A DNA stretch of 58,797 bases from Clostridium sp. C8-1-8. Lineage in GTDB: Bacteria; Bacillota; Clostridia; Clostridiales; Clostridiaceae. Location: contig NZ_JAABNO010000032.1 in assembly GCF_009928445.1 (NCBI RefSeq), positions 1-58,797 on the forward strand. Direction: 5' to 3'. Shown here piece after piece: positions 32,542 through 42,389 of the stretch. Every line of letters begins with the position of its first letter. The stretch's first letter is position 1. The translations under genes and the position numbers were made by a program. Under the pieces are notes generated by a model, which worked only from the letters and a program-made list of their open reading frames with translations, did no database searches and was not told the DNA's origin.

Positions 32542-34257
32542 TTAAAGAGTGAATTTGCTGGTTAAGATAGTTAGCTTTTGAGCTAGCTCAGCTTGAGAGG
32601 TAGCGGTTCTACTTACTTCTTCTATAGCTGAAGCTGTCTCTGATATACTTTCTATAATTTCTTGAGAAGAAGCGTTTGTTTGTTGAGACATTGCGCTTAT
32701 ATTCTCAATCTCTGTGTTAATTTTATTCACAATTCCCTTTATAGATGAAGAAGATTGATGGAATTTTTTTGAGATATCAGCTACCAGTTTAGCGTCATCA
32801 CCGTATTGATAACCTATATTTATCATTTCTTCATTGTTAGGTGTAACTGTATCTTCGATATATTTGAGTATATTGTTAGCGTTACTAGATAGATTCTTAA
32901 ATGCTGACTCTATCTGATCTGTTATTTTGGTTATATTTTTAACTGCAGCCATAGAACTATCTGCTAGTTTTATTATTTCTCCAGCAACTACCGCAAACCC
33001 TCTTCCAGCTTCACCAGCCCTTGCTGACTCTATCATTGCATTGAGTGCTAGAAGGTTTGTTTGGTCAGCTATTTGTGTTATAGTTGTTGCCATTATTTTA
33101 ATCTCTGAAACTACTTTGCCTTGCTCTATTGAGCTTAAGACCGCTTCTTGATTGGAGAGATACAAGTCTTTTGAATTCTTTACTAGTTCAGTAGAATTAG
33201 CCTTAAGCTTTGATGCTCTTACTTCTATGTCCTTTGCAGAGTTATAACTATCATCTGCATTGTAGCCCAAATCTGTTACCTGTGAAGTTATTCTATCCGT
33301 AGAGTAATTTACTTCTTCTATACTTGAAGTTAGCTCTTGAACACCGCTTCCTATATGCTGTATGCTCTCATTAATAGTGTCTACTTTTGAGGTTACTTCT
33401 TCTATGGTTGCCGATAGTTCTTCACTTGAGGAACTTAAATTTACAGCGCTATTATTTATTTCTGATATAACTTGTCTTAGTGATAAAACAGTTTCGTTTA
33501 ATGAATTTTCTATTATTCCGAATTCATCCATGTTTTTAAGCTTTACAGTTGTTGATAAATCCCCGTTTTTTAATTTTTCTGTAAAGCTTATTATAGATTT
33601 TAACTTCTTAGATATGTAAAATCTTAAATAAGTTGAACAAATAACCGCTAAGGTTAAAGATACTCCTAGTATTATGTAAGTTATGCTTAGAGATAGATTA
33701 TATGTACTCTTTGAGTCCTCATAAGCTTGTCGCGCTTCGTTTTGGTTAAATAAAACTATGCTTTTAATGGTATTATCTACTGAATCTCTCTTTAATGTAA
33801 CATTAGTTATTAGTTCTTTAGCTTTTGAATAGTCGCCAAATTTCACAGCATCTAAGACTTCATCTCTAGCTTTTATATAATCATCTAACATCATTTTTAA
33901 ATCTTTTAACAAAGATTTTTCTTTGCTTGAACTTACTGATTTTTCATATTGTTGCATTATACTGCTGTTTTCCATGTTTATTGAGTTAATTTCATCATTA
34001 TATCTGGTTAGATTGTAACTGTTTCTTTGGTCAGCTGCCAGTAAAGTATTAAGTTGAGATTCTTGAACATTTTCTCTCAGAGTTCTTACATCTTGTATAG
34101 CCTTCATATTTACTGAATAGATATGGTTTAAATTATCATTAACTGATCTTAAGTTAAATACTTCACTTAAACCTATTACAAGTAATAATGAAAGAAGTAC
34201 TAAAAAGATGAAGGAAATTTTGGTAGTAAGTTTTATGGAATTAGTCTTCCTTTTCAT
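32542..34257 (-). CDS. Methyl-accepting chemotaxis protein
   Basis: A 571-residue transmembrane receptor. Helix 1 lies at about residues 12-32, a four-helix-bundle sensor domain at 35-188, helix 2 at 190-210, a HAMP domain at about 211-265, and the cytoplasmic signalling coiled coil at 270-571. The hairpin tip ADQTNLLALNAMIESARAGE, then AGRGFAVVAGEI, is the CheA/CheW-binding signature. No C-terminal tethering pentapeptide is seen. The ligand is unknown. A good AAAGGGGG ribosome site lies before ATG 34257. A cre-like half-match (34354-34367) lies about 100 bp upstream. Confidence 0.95.
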   Translation of the reverse strand: MKRKTNSIKLTTKISFIFLVLLSLLLVIGLSEVFNLRSVNDNLNHIYSVNMKAIQDVRTLRENVQESQLNTLLAADQRNSYNLTRYNDEINSINMENSSIMQQYEKSVSSSKEKSLLKDLKMMLDDYIKARDEVLDAVKFGDYSKAKELITNVTLKRDSVDNTIKSIVLFNQNEARQAYEDSKSTYNLSLSITYIILGVSLTLAVICSTYLRFYISKKLKSIISFTEKLKNGDLSTTVKLKNMDEFGIIENSLNETVLSLRQVISEINNSAVNLSSSSEELSATIEEVTSKVDTINESIQHIGSGVQELTSSIEEVNYSTDRITSQVTDLGYNADDSYNSAKDIEVRASKLKANSTELVKNSKDLYLSNQEAVLSSIEQGKVVSEIKIMATTITQIADQTNLLALNAMIESARAGEAGRGFAVVAGEIIKLADSSMAAVKNITKITDQIESAFKNLSSNANNILKYIEDTVTPNNEEMINIGYQYGDDAKLVADISKKFHQSSSSIKGIVNKINTEIENISAMSQQTNASSQEIIESISETASAIEEVSRTATSQAELAQKLTILTSKFTL

Positions 34258-34648
34258 AAAGTAGCCCCCTTTTTAGTAAAAAACCGAATGTTATAATGAA
34301 TATTTTAACATAATTATAGTTATTTTTAAATGAAATATATGGCATATATTGGAGTAATACGTTTACATTTGACAATAATTTATCTGAATAATTAAAAAAA
34401 AGAAATTGCATAATTTATTTACAAAAAATCAAAGCAATATAATTGGTTAAAAAAATGCATGTGTATTCCGGTGGAGAACAAATAATAAAATGTGTACTTT
34501 TATGACAGAATGATAATAATTACGCAATATAATTGATAAAGTGTTAGCAAAAATAAAACAATGATAACAAAATGACAAATATATATAAAGATGTATAATA
34601 TGTAAACAAAAATGAAGGGTTGAATAAAGATGCAAGAGGAATTTTCAA

Positions 34649-34676
34649 TTGACAGAAAATAAAACGCTGATATAAA
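34649..34676 (+). promoter_or_regulatory. Promoter of the liv operon
   Basis: TTGACA (34649-34654) and TATAAA (34671-34676) are spaced by 16 bp, about 70 bp before livJ. The rest of the gap between the chemoreceptor and livJ (34258-34748) is AT-rich and holds no gene that I can support. Confidence 0.65.
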
Positions 34677-34748
34677 ATAAACACCAAGATATAGTGTTTA
34701 AGTTAAGCAATAAGTAATAATTCGTAAGTTTATAAGGGGGATTAAATA

Positions 34749-35921
34749 ATGAAAAGGAAATTAGCAGTTTTAATAAGTGCAGTATTGGCAGTAGGAACTT
34801 TCCTTACAGGCTGCCAGGTTGAAAAAGTATCAGATTCAAAGGAAAATAGCAGCGATGTTATAAAAATTGGGGTTTTTGAACCTCTTACCGGTGCAAATGC
34901 AGGTGGTGGAGAACTAGAAGTTGAAGGGATAAAACTTGCAAACAAGCTTTATCCGGAAGTTAACGGTAAAAAGATTGAACTAGTAATAGTTGATAATAAA
35001 TCCGATAAAGTAGAAGCATCTAATGCTGCTTCAAGGCTTGTTGAGAAAGAAAAGGTTACAGCTATAATAGGTAGTTATGGAAGCTCTCTTTCTATGGCAG
35101 GTGGAGACATAATAAAGAATGCAAAGATACCAACAGTTGCAACTTCAGCAACAAATCCATTAGTTACTAAGGGCAATGACTACTATTTTAGAGTTTGTTT
35201 TATAGATCCTTTCCAAGGTACTGTAATGGCTAATTATGCTTACTCAAAACTTAATGCTAAGAAGGTGGCAATTGTACAAGAAGTTTCTAATGACTATGCA
35301 GTGGGGCTTGCAAAGTATTTTACTGATTCATTCACAAAGCTTAGTGGTGATAGCAAAGCAATAGTTTCAACATCAAACTATAATACTGGAGATCAAGATT
35401 TTAGTGCACAGTTAACTAATATAAAGTCACAAAATCCAGATGTAATCTTTGCGCCTGGTAACTTTACAGAATCAGCCCTTTTAATTAAGCAAGCAAGAGA
35501 TTTAGGTATAAAGGCTCCTATAATAGGTGGGGATACTTGGGAAACACCAGATTTCTTAAAGATAGGTGGTCAAGCAGTGGAAGGGTCAGTATTTTCAACT
35601 GCCTTTGCAACAGAAAAACCAGTTACAAAGGAATCAGAAAAGTTCTTAGAAGAATATAAGAAAGAATATAGTGGAAAAGATGCTTCTGCAATGTCTGCTC
35701 TTGGCTATGATTCATATCTAATACTTGTAGATGCGCTTAAGAGATCCGGTTCAAATGACTCTGTTAAGTTGAGAGACGAGCTTGCTAAGACTAAGGATTT
35801 CAAAGGTGCAACTGGTGTAATCAATTTTGATGAAGATAGAAATGCAATAAAAGCAGCAATTATAAAGACTGTTAAGTCTGGTAAGTTTGCTTACTTAGAT
35901 ACAGTAGAACCAACAAAATAA
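34749..35921 (+). CDS. livJ: Branched-chain amino-acid ABC transporter, substrate-binding lipoprotein
   Basis: A 390-residue lipoprotein: basic MKRK, hydrophobic core, and lipobox LTGC with lipidated Cys 22. The mature part is a type I periplasmic-binding fold (IKIGVFEPLTGANAGGGELE; ATSATNPLVTKGNDYYFRVC) as in LivJ/LivK receptors for leucine, isoleucine and valine. Related receptors bind amides or other amino acids, so the ligand is probable rather than certain. ATAAGGGGG precedes the ATG. It heads the livJHMGF operon. Confidence 0.93.
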   Translation: MKRKLAVLISAVLAVGTFLTGCQVEKVSDSKENSSDVIKIGVFEPLTGANAGGGELEVEGIKLANKLYPEVNGKKIELVIVDNKSDKVEASNAASRLVEKEKVTAIIGSYGSSLSMAGGDIIKNAKIPTVATSATNPLVTKGNDYYFRVCFIDPFQGTVMANYAYSKLNAKKVAIVQEVSNDYAVGLAKYFTDSFTKLSGDSKAIVSTSNYNTGDQDFSAQLTNIKSQNPDVIFAPGNFTESALLIKQARDLGIKAPIIGGDTWETPDFLKIGGQAVEGSVFSTAFATEKPVTKESEKFLEEYKKEYSGKDASAMSALGYDSYLILVDALKRSGSNDSVKLRDELAKTKDFKGATGVINFDEDRNAIKAAIIKTVKSGKFAYLDTVEPTK

Positions 35922-35927
35922 AAATTT

Positions 35928-35954
35928 TGAGGACCAACTTTATGTAGGTTCTCA
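35928..35954 (+). other. Hairpin between livJ and livH
   Basis: TGAGGACC (35928-35935) pairs with GGTTCTCA (35947-35954), an 8-bp stem with one G-U pair. No T-run follows. Such intercistronic hairpins often stabilise the upstream receptor mRNA so that more binding protein than permease is made. Confidence 0.5.
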
Positions 35955-35979
35955 ATACCTTAAGGAGATGAAATTAAGA

Positions 35980-36867
35980 ATGGGGACGTTTTTGCAGCAT
36001 TTAGCAAATGGAATATCACTAGGTAGCTTATATGCATTGATAGCTATAGGATACACTATGGTTTATGGAATATTAAGACTTATAAATTTTGCCCACGGTG
36101 ACATATTTATGATGGCTGCATACTTTACCTTTTATGGAATAGCGGTTTTTGCAATGCCTTGGTATGCTTCAGTGTTACTATCTATACTACTTACTATTAT
36201 TCTTGGGGGTGTTATAGAAAAGGTAGCTTATAAACCTATAAGAAATGCTCCAAAGATATCTATACTTATATCTGCCATAGGTGTTTCTTTCTTTTTAGAA
36301 AACCTAGGAACTGTTTTATTTGGTGGAGTTCCTAAGGCTTTTCCTCAGGTTCCATTATTTACTGATGTTATAAAACTTGGATCGGTTTCAATACAAAGAC
36401 TTACTATTATAATTCCAGTAGCAACCGTAATCATATTATTTTTATTATTATATATTGTAAACCACACAAAAGTTGGAATGGCCATGAGAGCTGTTTCTAA
36501 GGATTATGAAATATCATCATTGATGACTATAAACATAAATAGAATAATAACATTAACTTTTGCAATTGGTTCTGGCTTAGCAGCCATCGGAAGTATAATG
36601 TGGGGACTTAAGTTCCCTAATATAAATCCTCTTATGGGAGTTATGCCTGGACTTAAATGTTTTATAGCTGCGGTTATAGGAGGAATAGGAAATATAACTG
36701 GTGCAGTTGTAGGTGGATTTGTGTTAGGAATAGGAGAGATAATGTTAGTTGCACTTTTCCCTAGTCTTACAGGATACAGAGATGCTTTCGCTTTTGTACT
36801 TTTAATAGTTATATTACTGTTTAAGCCAACAGGAATAATGGGTGAAAGGATTTCAGAGAAGGTGTAG
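35980..36867 (+). CDS. livH: Branched-chain amino-acid ABC transporter permease LivH
   Basis: A 295-residue inner-membrane permease with about eight helices. GISLGSLYALIAIGYTMVYG and LINFAHGDIFMM are the LivH family start, and the EAA-like segment is AAVIGGIGNITGAVVGGF near residue 230. AAGGAG (35962-35967) abuts an in-frame ATG at 35968 with no spacing, so ATG 35980 is the likelier start even though its spacing of 12 is long; the difference is four residues. It partners with LivM. Confidence 0.93.
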   Translation: MGTFLQHLANGISLGSLYALIAIGYTMVYGILRLINFAHGDIFMMAAYFTFYGIAVFAMPWYASVLLSILLTIILGGVIEKVAYKPIRNAPKISILISAIGVSFFLENLGTVLFGGVPKAFPQVPLFTDVIKLGSVSIQRLTIIIPVATVIILFLLLYIVNHTKVGMAMRAVSKDYEISSLMTININRIITLTFAIGSGLAAIGSIMWGLKFPNINPLMGVMPGLKCFIAAVIGGIGNITGAVVGGFVLGIGEIMLVALFPSLTGYRDAFAFVLLIVILLFKPTGIMGERISEKV

Positions 36868-37926
36868 ATGATGAAAAAGAGAAATTTAATACTTACAGCA
36901 ATTTCATTTGTTCTACTTATATTATTCTTAGTATATGCGGATAGAAACTTTGATCCATATAAAACAAGAATTCTAAATTTATGTGCTATATATGCTATTT
37001 TAGCTTTAAGTATGAACTTGATTAATGGATTTACAGGTTTATTTTCTTTAGGCCATGCAGGGTTTATAGCTATAGGTGCATATACCACTGCATTATTGAC
37101 TATGTCACCAGCTATGAAAGCTCAGAACTTTTTTATGCAACCTATTGCTAAGCCTTTAGCAAGTTTGCAGCTACCTTTTCCAGTAGCACTTATAGTGGCT
37201 GGTTTAATCTCAGCTTTTATAGCATATCTTATAGGTGCTCCGGCATTAAGATTAAAGGGAGATTACTTGGCTATAGCAACACTTGGATTTGCAGAAATTA
37301 TAAGAGTTATAATAAATAATACTCAGTCTATAACTAACGGTGCATTAGGATTAAAGGGAATTCCTGTTACTACTAATATATGGTGGAGCTTTGGAGTTTT
37401 TATAATTACTATAGTACTAATGGTTTCATTTATTAATAGTAGCTTTGGAAGAGCTCTTAAAGCAATAAGAGAAGATGAGATAGCTGCTGAAAGCATGGGG
37501 ATAAATCTCTTTAGAAATAAGACCTTAGCTTTTACAATAGGAGCATTCTTTGCAGGTGTAGGTGGAGGATTGCTATCGAATTCATTAGGAACAATAGATC
37601 CTTCAATGTTTAAGTTTATGCTTACCTTCAATATATTGCTAATAATAGTTTTGGGTGGAATGGGAAGTATAACTGGAACTATAATATCATCTTTCATAAT
37701 AACAATAGCTGGAGAGGCGCTAAGGTTCCTTGATGAGACTATAACTATAGGTGGTTATAGGATAAAAGGTGTGGCGGGTACAAGAATGGTTGTATTTTCA
37801 GCACTTTTGATGATTGCAGTTCTGTTCTTTAGCAAAGGCTTAATGGGCAATAAAGAGTTTTCTTGGAATGGTCTACTAGGACTATTCAGAAACAAAAAGG
37901 GAGGAAGCCAGGATGAAGTTGCTTAG
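36868..37926 (+). CDS. livM: Branched-chain amino-acid ABC transporter permease LivM
   Basis: A 352-residue permease with about ten helices. GFTGLFSLGHAGFIAIGAYT near residue 53 and LRLKGDYLAIATLGFAEIIR near 128 are LivM landmarks. Start ATG 36868 or 36871 follows AAGGTG directly after the livH stop. The last 14 bases overlap livG, consistent with coupled translation. Confidence 0.94.
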   Translation: MMKKRNLILTAISFVLLILFLVYADRNFDPYKTRILNLCAIYAILALSMNLINGFTGLFSLGHAGFIAIGAYTTALLTMSPAMKAQNFFMQPIAKPLASLQLPFPVALIVAGLISAFIAYLIGAPALRLKGDYLAIATLGFAEIIRVIINNTQSITNGALGLKGIPVTTNIWWSFGVFIITIVLMVSFINSSFGRALKAIREDEIAAESMGINLFRNKTLAFTIGAFFAGVGGGLLSNSLGTIDPSMFKFMLTFNILLIIVLGGMGSITGTIISSFIITIAGEALRFLDETITIGGYRIKGVAGTRMVVFSALLMIAVLFFSKGLMGNKEFSWNGLLGLFRNKKGGSQDEVA

Positions 37927-38683
37927 TGCTGATAAAATAACAATGAAATTTGGTGGACTCACTGCCGTTAAGGACTTTAGTCTAGAGTTAAATAAGGGAG
38001 AAATTGTTGCACTGATTGGACCTAATGGAGCAGGAAAAACCACCGCATTCAATATGATAACTGGGGTTTATACTCCTACAGAAGGAAAGATATTTTTAAA
38101 TAAAGAAAAGATATCTGGGTTAAAGCCAGATGCAATAACTAAAAAAGGAATAGCTAGAACTTTTCAAAATATAAGACTTTTTGGAGAGCTTTCTGTATTA
38201 GATAATGTTCTTATAGCTAACCATCTTCATTTAAAATCAATGTTTTTAGAGGGAATGTTTAAGCTTCCTAGATATAGAAGAGAAGAAAAAGAAATGCTTC
38301 AAAAATCATTAGAGCTGCTCAAAAGAGTAGATCTTTACGATCTAAAAGATGAGAAGGCTAGTTCTCTACCCTATGGAAAGCAAAGAAGACTAGAGATAGC
38401 TAGAGGTCTAGCGACTAATCCTGAAATAATGCTCTTAGATGAACCAGCGGCAGGGATGAATCCTAAAGAGTCAGATGAGCTTACTAGTTTTATAAATGAA
38501 ATAAGAAATGAATTTGGACTAACTATATTTATGATTGAACATCATATGCCACTAGTTATGGGCATATCAGATAGAATATATGTGTTGGATCACGGAGTTA
38601 CAATAGCTCATGGAACACCTTATGAAATTCAAAACAATTCAAAGGTTATCGAGGCTTACTTGGGGGTGAAGGAAGATGCTTAA
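37913..38683 (+). CDS. livG: Branched-chain amino-acid ABC transporter ATPase LivG
   Basis: A 256-residue ATPase. Walker A is GPNGAGKTT near residue 37, Walker B EIMLLDEPAAGMNP near 168, and the switch His lies in FMIEHHMP. The signature is SSLPYGKQRRLEIARGLA, with the Y-G-x-Q-R form usual in LivG. It overlaps livM by 14 bases and livF by 8. Confidence 0.95.
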   Translation: MKLLSADKITMKFGGLTAVKDFSLELNKGEIVALIGPNGAGKTTAFNMITGVYTPTEGKIFLNKEKISGLKPDAITKKGIARTFQNIRLFGELSVLDNVLIANHLHLKSMFLEGMFKLPRYRREEKEMLQKSLELLKRVDLYDLKDEKASSLPYGKQRRLEIARGLATNPEIMLLDEPAAGMNPKESDELTSFINEIRNEFGLTIFMIEHHMPLVMGISDRIYVLDHGVTIAHGTPYEIQNNSKVIEAYLGVKEDA

Positions 38684-39407
38684 AATAGAAGATTTGGTAG
38701 TATCTTATGGAGCTATAGAAGCTTTAAAGGGTATATCTATTAATGTAGAACAGGGGAAGATTGTTACTCTTGTTGGAGCTAACGGAGCTGGAAAAAGTAC
38801 TACCTTAAGGGCTACAGTTGGACTTACCAAGGTTAAATCAGGGAAGATAATTTATGATGGTATCGATATAACTAATAAAAAGACAGAAGATATACCGAAG
38901 TTAGGACTTAACTTAGTTCCTGAAGGGAGAAGGGTTTTTCCTAATCTCACAGTTCTAGAAAATATTAAATTAGGCGCTTATTTTAGAAAAGATAAAAAGG
39001 AAATAGAAAAAGATATTAAATGGGTCTACGAATTATTTCCAAGGCTGGAGGAAAGAAAGTGGCAGCTTGCAGGGACCTTATCAGGAGGAGAGCAGCAGAT
39101 GCTTGCAGTTGGTCGAGCTTTAATGGCAAGACCAAAGCTTCTTATGATGGATGAACCATCTCTAGGGCTTGCACCTATAATAGTTAAAGATATCTTCAAT
39201 ATAATTCAAGAAATAAGAAGACAGGGCGTTACAATACTATTAATAGAACAAAATGCAAACCTTGCTTTAAAGGCGGCTGATTATGGGTATGTAATGGAAA
39301 CTGGAAAGATAATAATGGAAGGCACAGGAGAAGAGCTTCTTAAGAATGAAGAAATAAAAAATGCTTATTTAGGAGAAGCTGTAGGCAAAAAAGAAGCAGT
39401 TAATTAG
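38676..39407 (+). CDS. livF: Branched-chain amino-acid ABC transporter ATPase LivF
   Basis: A 243-residue ATPase, second nucleotide-binding subunit of the importer. Walker A is GANGAGKST near residue 34, the signature LSGGEQQMLAVGRALM, Walker B LLMMDEPSLGLAP, and the switch His is replaced by the family's usual Gln in LLIEQNANLAL. It closes the livJHMGF operon and is followed by a strong terminator. Confidence 0.95.
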   Translation: MLKIEDLVVSYGAIEALKGISINVEQGKIVTLVGANGAGKSTTLRATVGLTKVKSGKIIYDGIDITNKKTEDIPKLGLNLVPEGRRVFPNLTVLENIKLGAYFRKDKKEIEKDIKWVYELFPRLEERKWQLAGTLSGGEQQMLAVGRALMARPKLLMMDEPSLGLAPIIVKDIFNIIQEIRRQGVTILLIEQNANLALKAADYGYVMETGKIIMEGTGEELLKNEEIKNAYLGEAVGKKEAVN

Positions 39408-39411
39408 AAAT

Positions 39412-39449
39412 AAAAAAATTACTAATGCATATGCATTAGTAATTTTTTT
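39412..39449 (+). terminator. Intrinsic terminator after livF
   Basis: The 38 bases form a perfect palindrome, with 19-base arms meeting at ATGCAT; the central bases open as a loop in RNA. The core ACTAATGC is shared with the pdp and deoD terminators. From here to 39889 no gene is seen. Confidence 0.88.
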
Positions 39450-39754
39450 TCTTAGGGAAAAGATTAATGTTAAATTTTTTTAGTCTAATTTCTGTATTGT
39501 GGATGTCTAATAATTTAATTATTAAGGGATTAATTAAATAATACGAGTTTTTTGTGGCAGTTATATGGCAAAATTATGTGATATTATGTTTCCAATATAG
39601 CTGTTATATTTTTGTATATAATTATAAATAATCTTAGAATAAGTGGAAAAAAACCTTCATAGAATATAAATCAGTGGTGAATTTTTTTACTGTTAAGTAA
39701 AGTATAAAACTTTTTGCTAGGTAAACCTAGCTTGAATGTTTAAAGTTTACAATT

Positions 39755-39768
39755 TATAAACGGTTTCA
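39755..39768 (+). promoter_or_regulatory. Candidate cre/LacI-family operator of the glycogen operon
   Basis: TATAAACGGTTTCA matches the cre consensus TGWAANCGNTNWCA at 13 of 14 positions (A for G at position 2). It lies about 120 bp before glgB, where catabolite control of storage would be expected. Confidence 0.45.
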
Positions 39769-39796
39769 TTTGAATGTATTATAAATTTGACTTTGT

Positions 39797-39828
39797 AACC
39801 TTTCATTTAAACTTTCAATGAAGGGGTT
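39797..39828 (+). other. Leader hairpin before glgB
   Basis: AACCTTTCATT pairs with AATGAAGGGGTT (one unpaired G, one G-U). A five-T run follows about ten bases after the stem, so an attenuator is possible but not well formed. Confidence 0.3.
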
Positions 39829-39889
39829 GGAGCCTTTTTGTAGAATATAGTAAAATATGGAAAATAATTTGATATTGGGGGCAGGATTT

Positions 39890-42346
39890 ATGAGCAAGCT
39901 AGAAAATAATTCGGAGAACCTTATTGTTGAAGAGGTAGGAGAAACAAAAGAATTAGCCCAGAGGAAAAACGGAGAGAGAAAGAAGACTAGTAGAGCTAGA
40001 ACATCAAAAACAGAAGGTGTTAGTAAGAATGTAGATCCCAATACTGAAGTTGCTAGTGATGACGATAAAGTTGCTAAGAAAGTATCAAAAACTAAGAGGT
40101 CAACAAAAAAGAAAGATGACAATTTAGAAGTTACTGCACAAAAATCAAAAGGTGACAATGAGAAGAAAGCTAAGAAAACTACAAAAAAAACTGAAAAGGC
40201 TAAAGGTACTGTTGCAGAAAAAGTGGTCAAGCCTACTAGAAGTAGAGCTAAATCAAAGATTGCTGAAAGTGCCGTTGGATTAGTGGAAGAGATACAAAAT
40301 GTGGACAATGATGATATTAGTCAAAAAGGAATAATAGATCATAAGAATAAAGTAAATGATTTTATCTCAGACTTCAATATCTATCTATTTCATGAAGGAA
40401 GTCATTATGATAGTTATAAGTTTATGGGAGCTCATTTAGTTAAAGAAGATGGCATTAATGGTGTAAGATTTACTACCTGGGCACCAAATGCTGCTTCAGT
40501 AAGTGTTACTGGAGATTTTAGCTCGTGGCAAATCAAGAGTGAAAATGAACTAGAAAGAGTTAGTGATGCTGGGTTATGGAGTGGATTTATTCCTAATATA
40601 GGCGAAGCTGCTGTTTACAAATTTGCTGTTAAAAGTAAAGAATCAGGGAAGGTTACATTAAAGTCTGATCCATATGCTGTTAGGTCAGAACTTAGGCCTA
40701 ACACAGCTTCAATGGTTACAGCATATTCAGAGTATTCTTGGAAGGATAGTACTTGGCTAGAAAGTCGTAGTAAAACTAACGTATATCAAAGTCCAATAAA
40801 CATATATGAAGTTCATCTTGGCTCTTGGAAGAGAAAAGAAGATGGAAGTTTTTATAGTTATACTGAGCTTGCAGATATACTTCCAGGTTATGTTAGCGAA
40901 CATGGATATACCCATGTAGAGTTAATGCCAGTGATGGAACATCCTTTAGATGATTCTTGGGGATACCAAATCACCGGGTATTACTCAGTAACAAGCAGAT
41001 ATGGAAGGCCAGATGATTTTAGAGCTTTAGTAGATGCTTTCCATAAGGCAAACATAGGAGTAATTCTAGATTGGGTGCCAGGACATTTTTGCAAAGATTT
41101 GCATGGATTATATATGTTTGATGGAAGTCCTACTTATGAATATAAAGAAGATTGGAAGCAGGAAAATAAAGGATGGGGAGCAGCGAACTTTGACTTGGGC
41201 AAGTCAGAGGTTAGAAGTTTTCTTATATCCAATGCAATCTACTGGATAAAGGAATTCCATGTGGATGGTCTCAGAGTGGATGCAGTAGCTAATATGTTAT
41301 ATCTTGACTATGACAGAAGAAATGGAGAGTGGAGACCTAACAAATATGGAGGTCATGAGAACCTTGAAGCTATTGAATTTTTAAGGTGTCTAAACAGAGC
41401 AATATTCAAGGAAGAAAATAATGTATTAGTTATTGCAGAGGAGTCTACTTCTTGGCCTATGGTTACTAAGCCAGGAGAAATAGGAGGGCTTGGATTCAAC
41501 TTTAAATGGAATATGGGTTGGATGAACGATATGCTTAGATATATTAAGATAGATCCAATATATAGAAAGTATCATCATAACTTAATAACTTTTTCTATGA
41601 TGTATAACTATTCCGAGAACTTTATTTTACCAATATCTCATGATGAAGTAGTCCATGGAAAGAAGTCCTTGGTAGATAAGATGTGGGGAGATTATTGGAA
41701 TAAGTTTGCTGGTCTTAGACTTTTCATATCCTATATGCTAGCTCATCCGGGTAAAAAACTACTCTTTATGGGAAGTGAATTTGGTCAGTTTATTGAATGG
41801 AGAAATCATGAAGGCTTGGAGTTTGAACTTGCAGAAAAGTTTGATATGCATAGAGATACAGAGCAGTTTTTTAAAGATATAAATAGATTTTATATAGATA
41901 ATGAAGCACTATGGAAATTCGATTATGACCCAAAGGGATTTGAGTGGATAGATGCCAATAATTCAACTCAAAGTATTATAGTGTTTATGAGAAAGACAGA
42001 CAATCCTTTGGATACATTAATTTATGTTTGTAATTTTACTTCAGTGGTCTATTACGACTTTAACATAGGGGTTCCTTATCTAGGAGATTATAAAGAGGTA
42101 TTTAATACTGATAGTAAGGAATACGGAGGATCAGGACAAATAATAGATGAGGTTTTATTCTCTGAAAAATCCTCTTGGCATAATCAAAAATACAAATTAA
42201 AGATAAAAGTACCTCCAATGGCAACATTAATATTAAAACCGATAAATATAATAAATGATATAGAGGAGACTTATGAGGAGGTTTCTACTGAGGTTTTAAA
42301 ATGTGATAAAGCTATAGATATAGGCGAGGAAAAACTTGGAGTCTAA
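39890..42346 (+). CDS. glgB: 1,4-alpha-glucan branching enzyme with long basic N-terminal tail
   Basis: An 818-residue GH13 enzyme that makes alpha-1,6 branches in glycogen. Residues about 160-270 are the CBM48 module (VRFTTWAPNAASVSVTGDFS). The catalytic barrel has ILDWVPGHF, GLRVDAVANMLYLDY with the nucleophile Asp, VIAEESTSWP with the acid/base Glu, and PISHDEVVHGK. Residues 1-155 are extra: a low-complexity, Lys/Thr/Ser/Ala-rich tail (KKAKKTTKKTEKAKGT), without predicted fold. TGGGGGCAGG selects ATG 39890 over ATG 39857. It heads the glgB-glgA-glgP-amylase block. Confidence 0.94.
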   Translation: MSKLENNSENLIVEEVGETKELAQRKNGERKKTSRARTSKTEGVSKNVDPNTEVASDDDKVAKKVSKTKRSTKKKDDNLEVTAQKSKGDNEKKAKKTTKKTEKAKGTVAEKVVKPTRSRAKSKIAESAVGLVEEIQNVDNDDISQKGIIDHKNKVNDFISDFNIYLFHEGSHYDSYKFMGAHLVKEDGINGVRFTTWAPNAASVSVTGDFSSWQIKSENELERVSDAGLWSGFIPNIGEAAVYKFAVKSKESGKVTLKSDPYAVRSELRPNTASMVTAYSEYSWKDSTWLESRSKTNVYQSPINIYEVHLGSWKRKEDGSFYSYTELADILPGYVSEHGYTHVELMPVMEHPLDDSWGYQITGYYSVTSRYGRPDDFRALVDAFHKANIGVILDWVPGHFCKDLHGLYMFDGSPTYEYKEDWKQENKGWGAANFDLGKSEVRSFLISNAIYWIKEFHVDGLRVDAVANMLYLDYDRRNGEWRPNKYGGHENLEAIEFLRCLNRAIFKEENNVLVIAEESTSWPMVTKPGEIGGLGFNFKWNMGWMNDMLRYIKIDPIYRKYHHNLITFSMMYNYSENFILPISHDEVVHGKKSLVDKMWGDYWNKFAGLRLFISYMLAHPGKKLLFMGSEFGQFIEWRNHEGLEFELAEKFDMHRDTEQFFKDINRFYIDNEALWKFDYDPKGFEWIDANNSTQSIIVFMRKTDNPLDTLIYVCNFTSVVYYDFNIGVPYLGDYKEVFNTDSKEYGGSGQIIDEVLFSEKSSWHNQKYKLKIKVPPMATLILKPINIINDIEETYEEVSTEVLKCDKAIDIGEEKLGV

Positions 42347-42389
42347 GGGATAATCTATATCTATCATAAATTCAAGGGAGGTAAATGAG

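Noticed and set aside
34447..34635. A 62-residue minus-strand frame in the gap before livJ
   Set aside because: Composition (His, Tyr, Leu, Cys) reflects AT-rich DNA; no ribosome site was found.
39766..40308. A 180-residue minus-strand frame opposite the start of glgB
   Set aside because: It is the antisense of the Lys/Thr-rich tail, giving Phe/Leu/Ser-rich translation without a ribosome site. The plus-strand frame has the start signal and continues into the GH13 domains.
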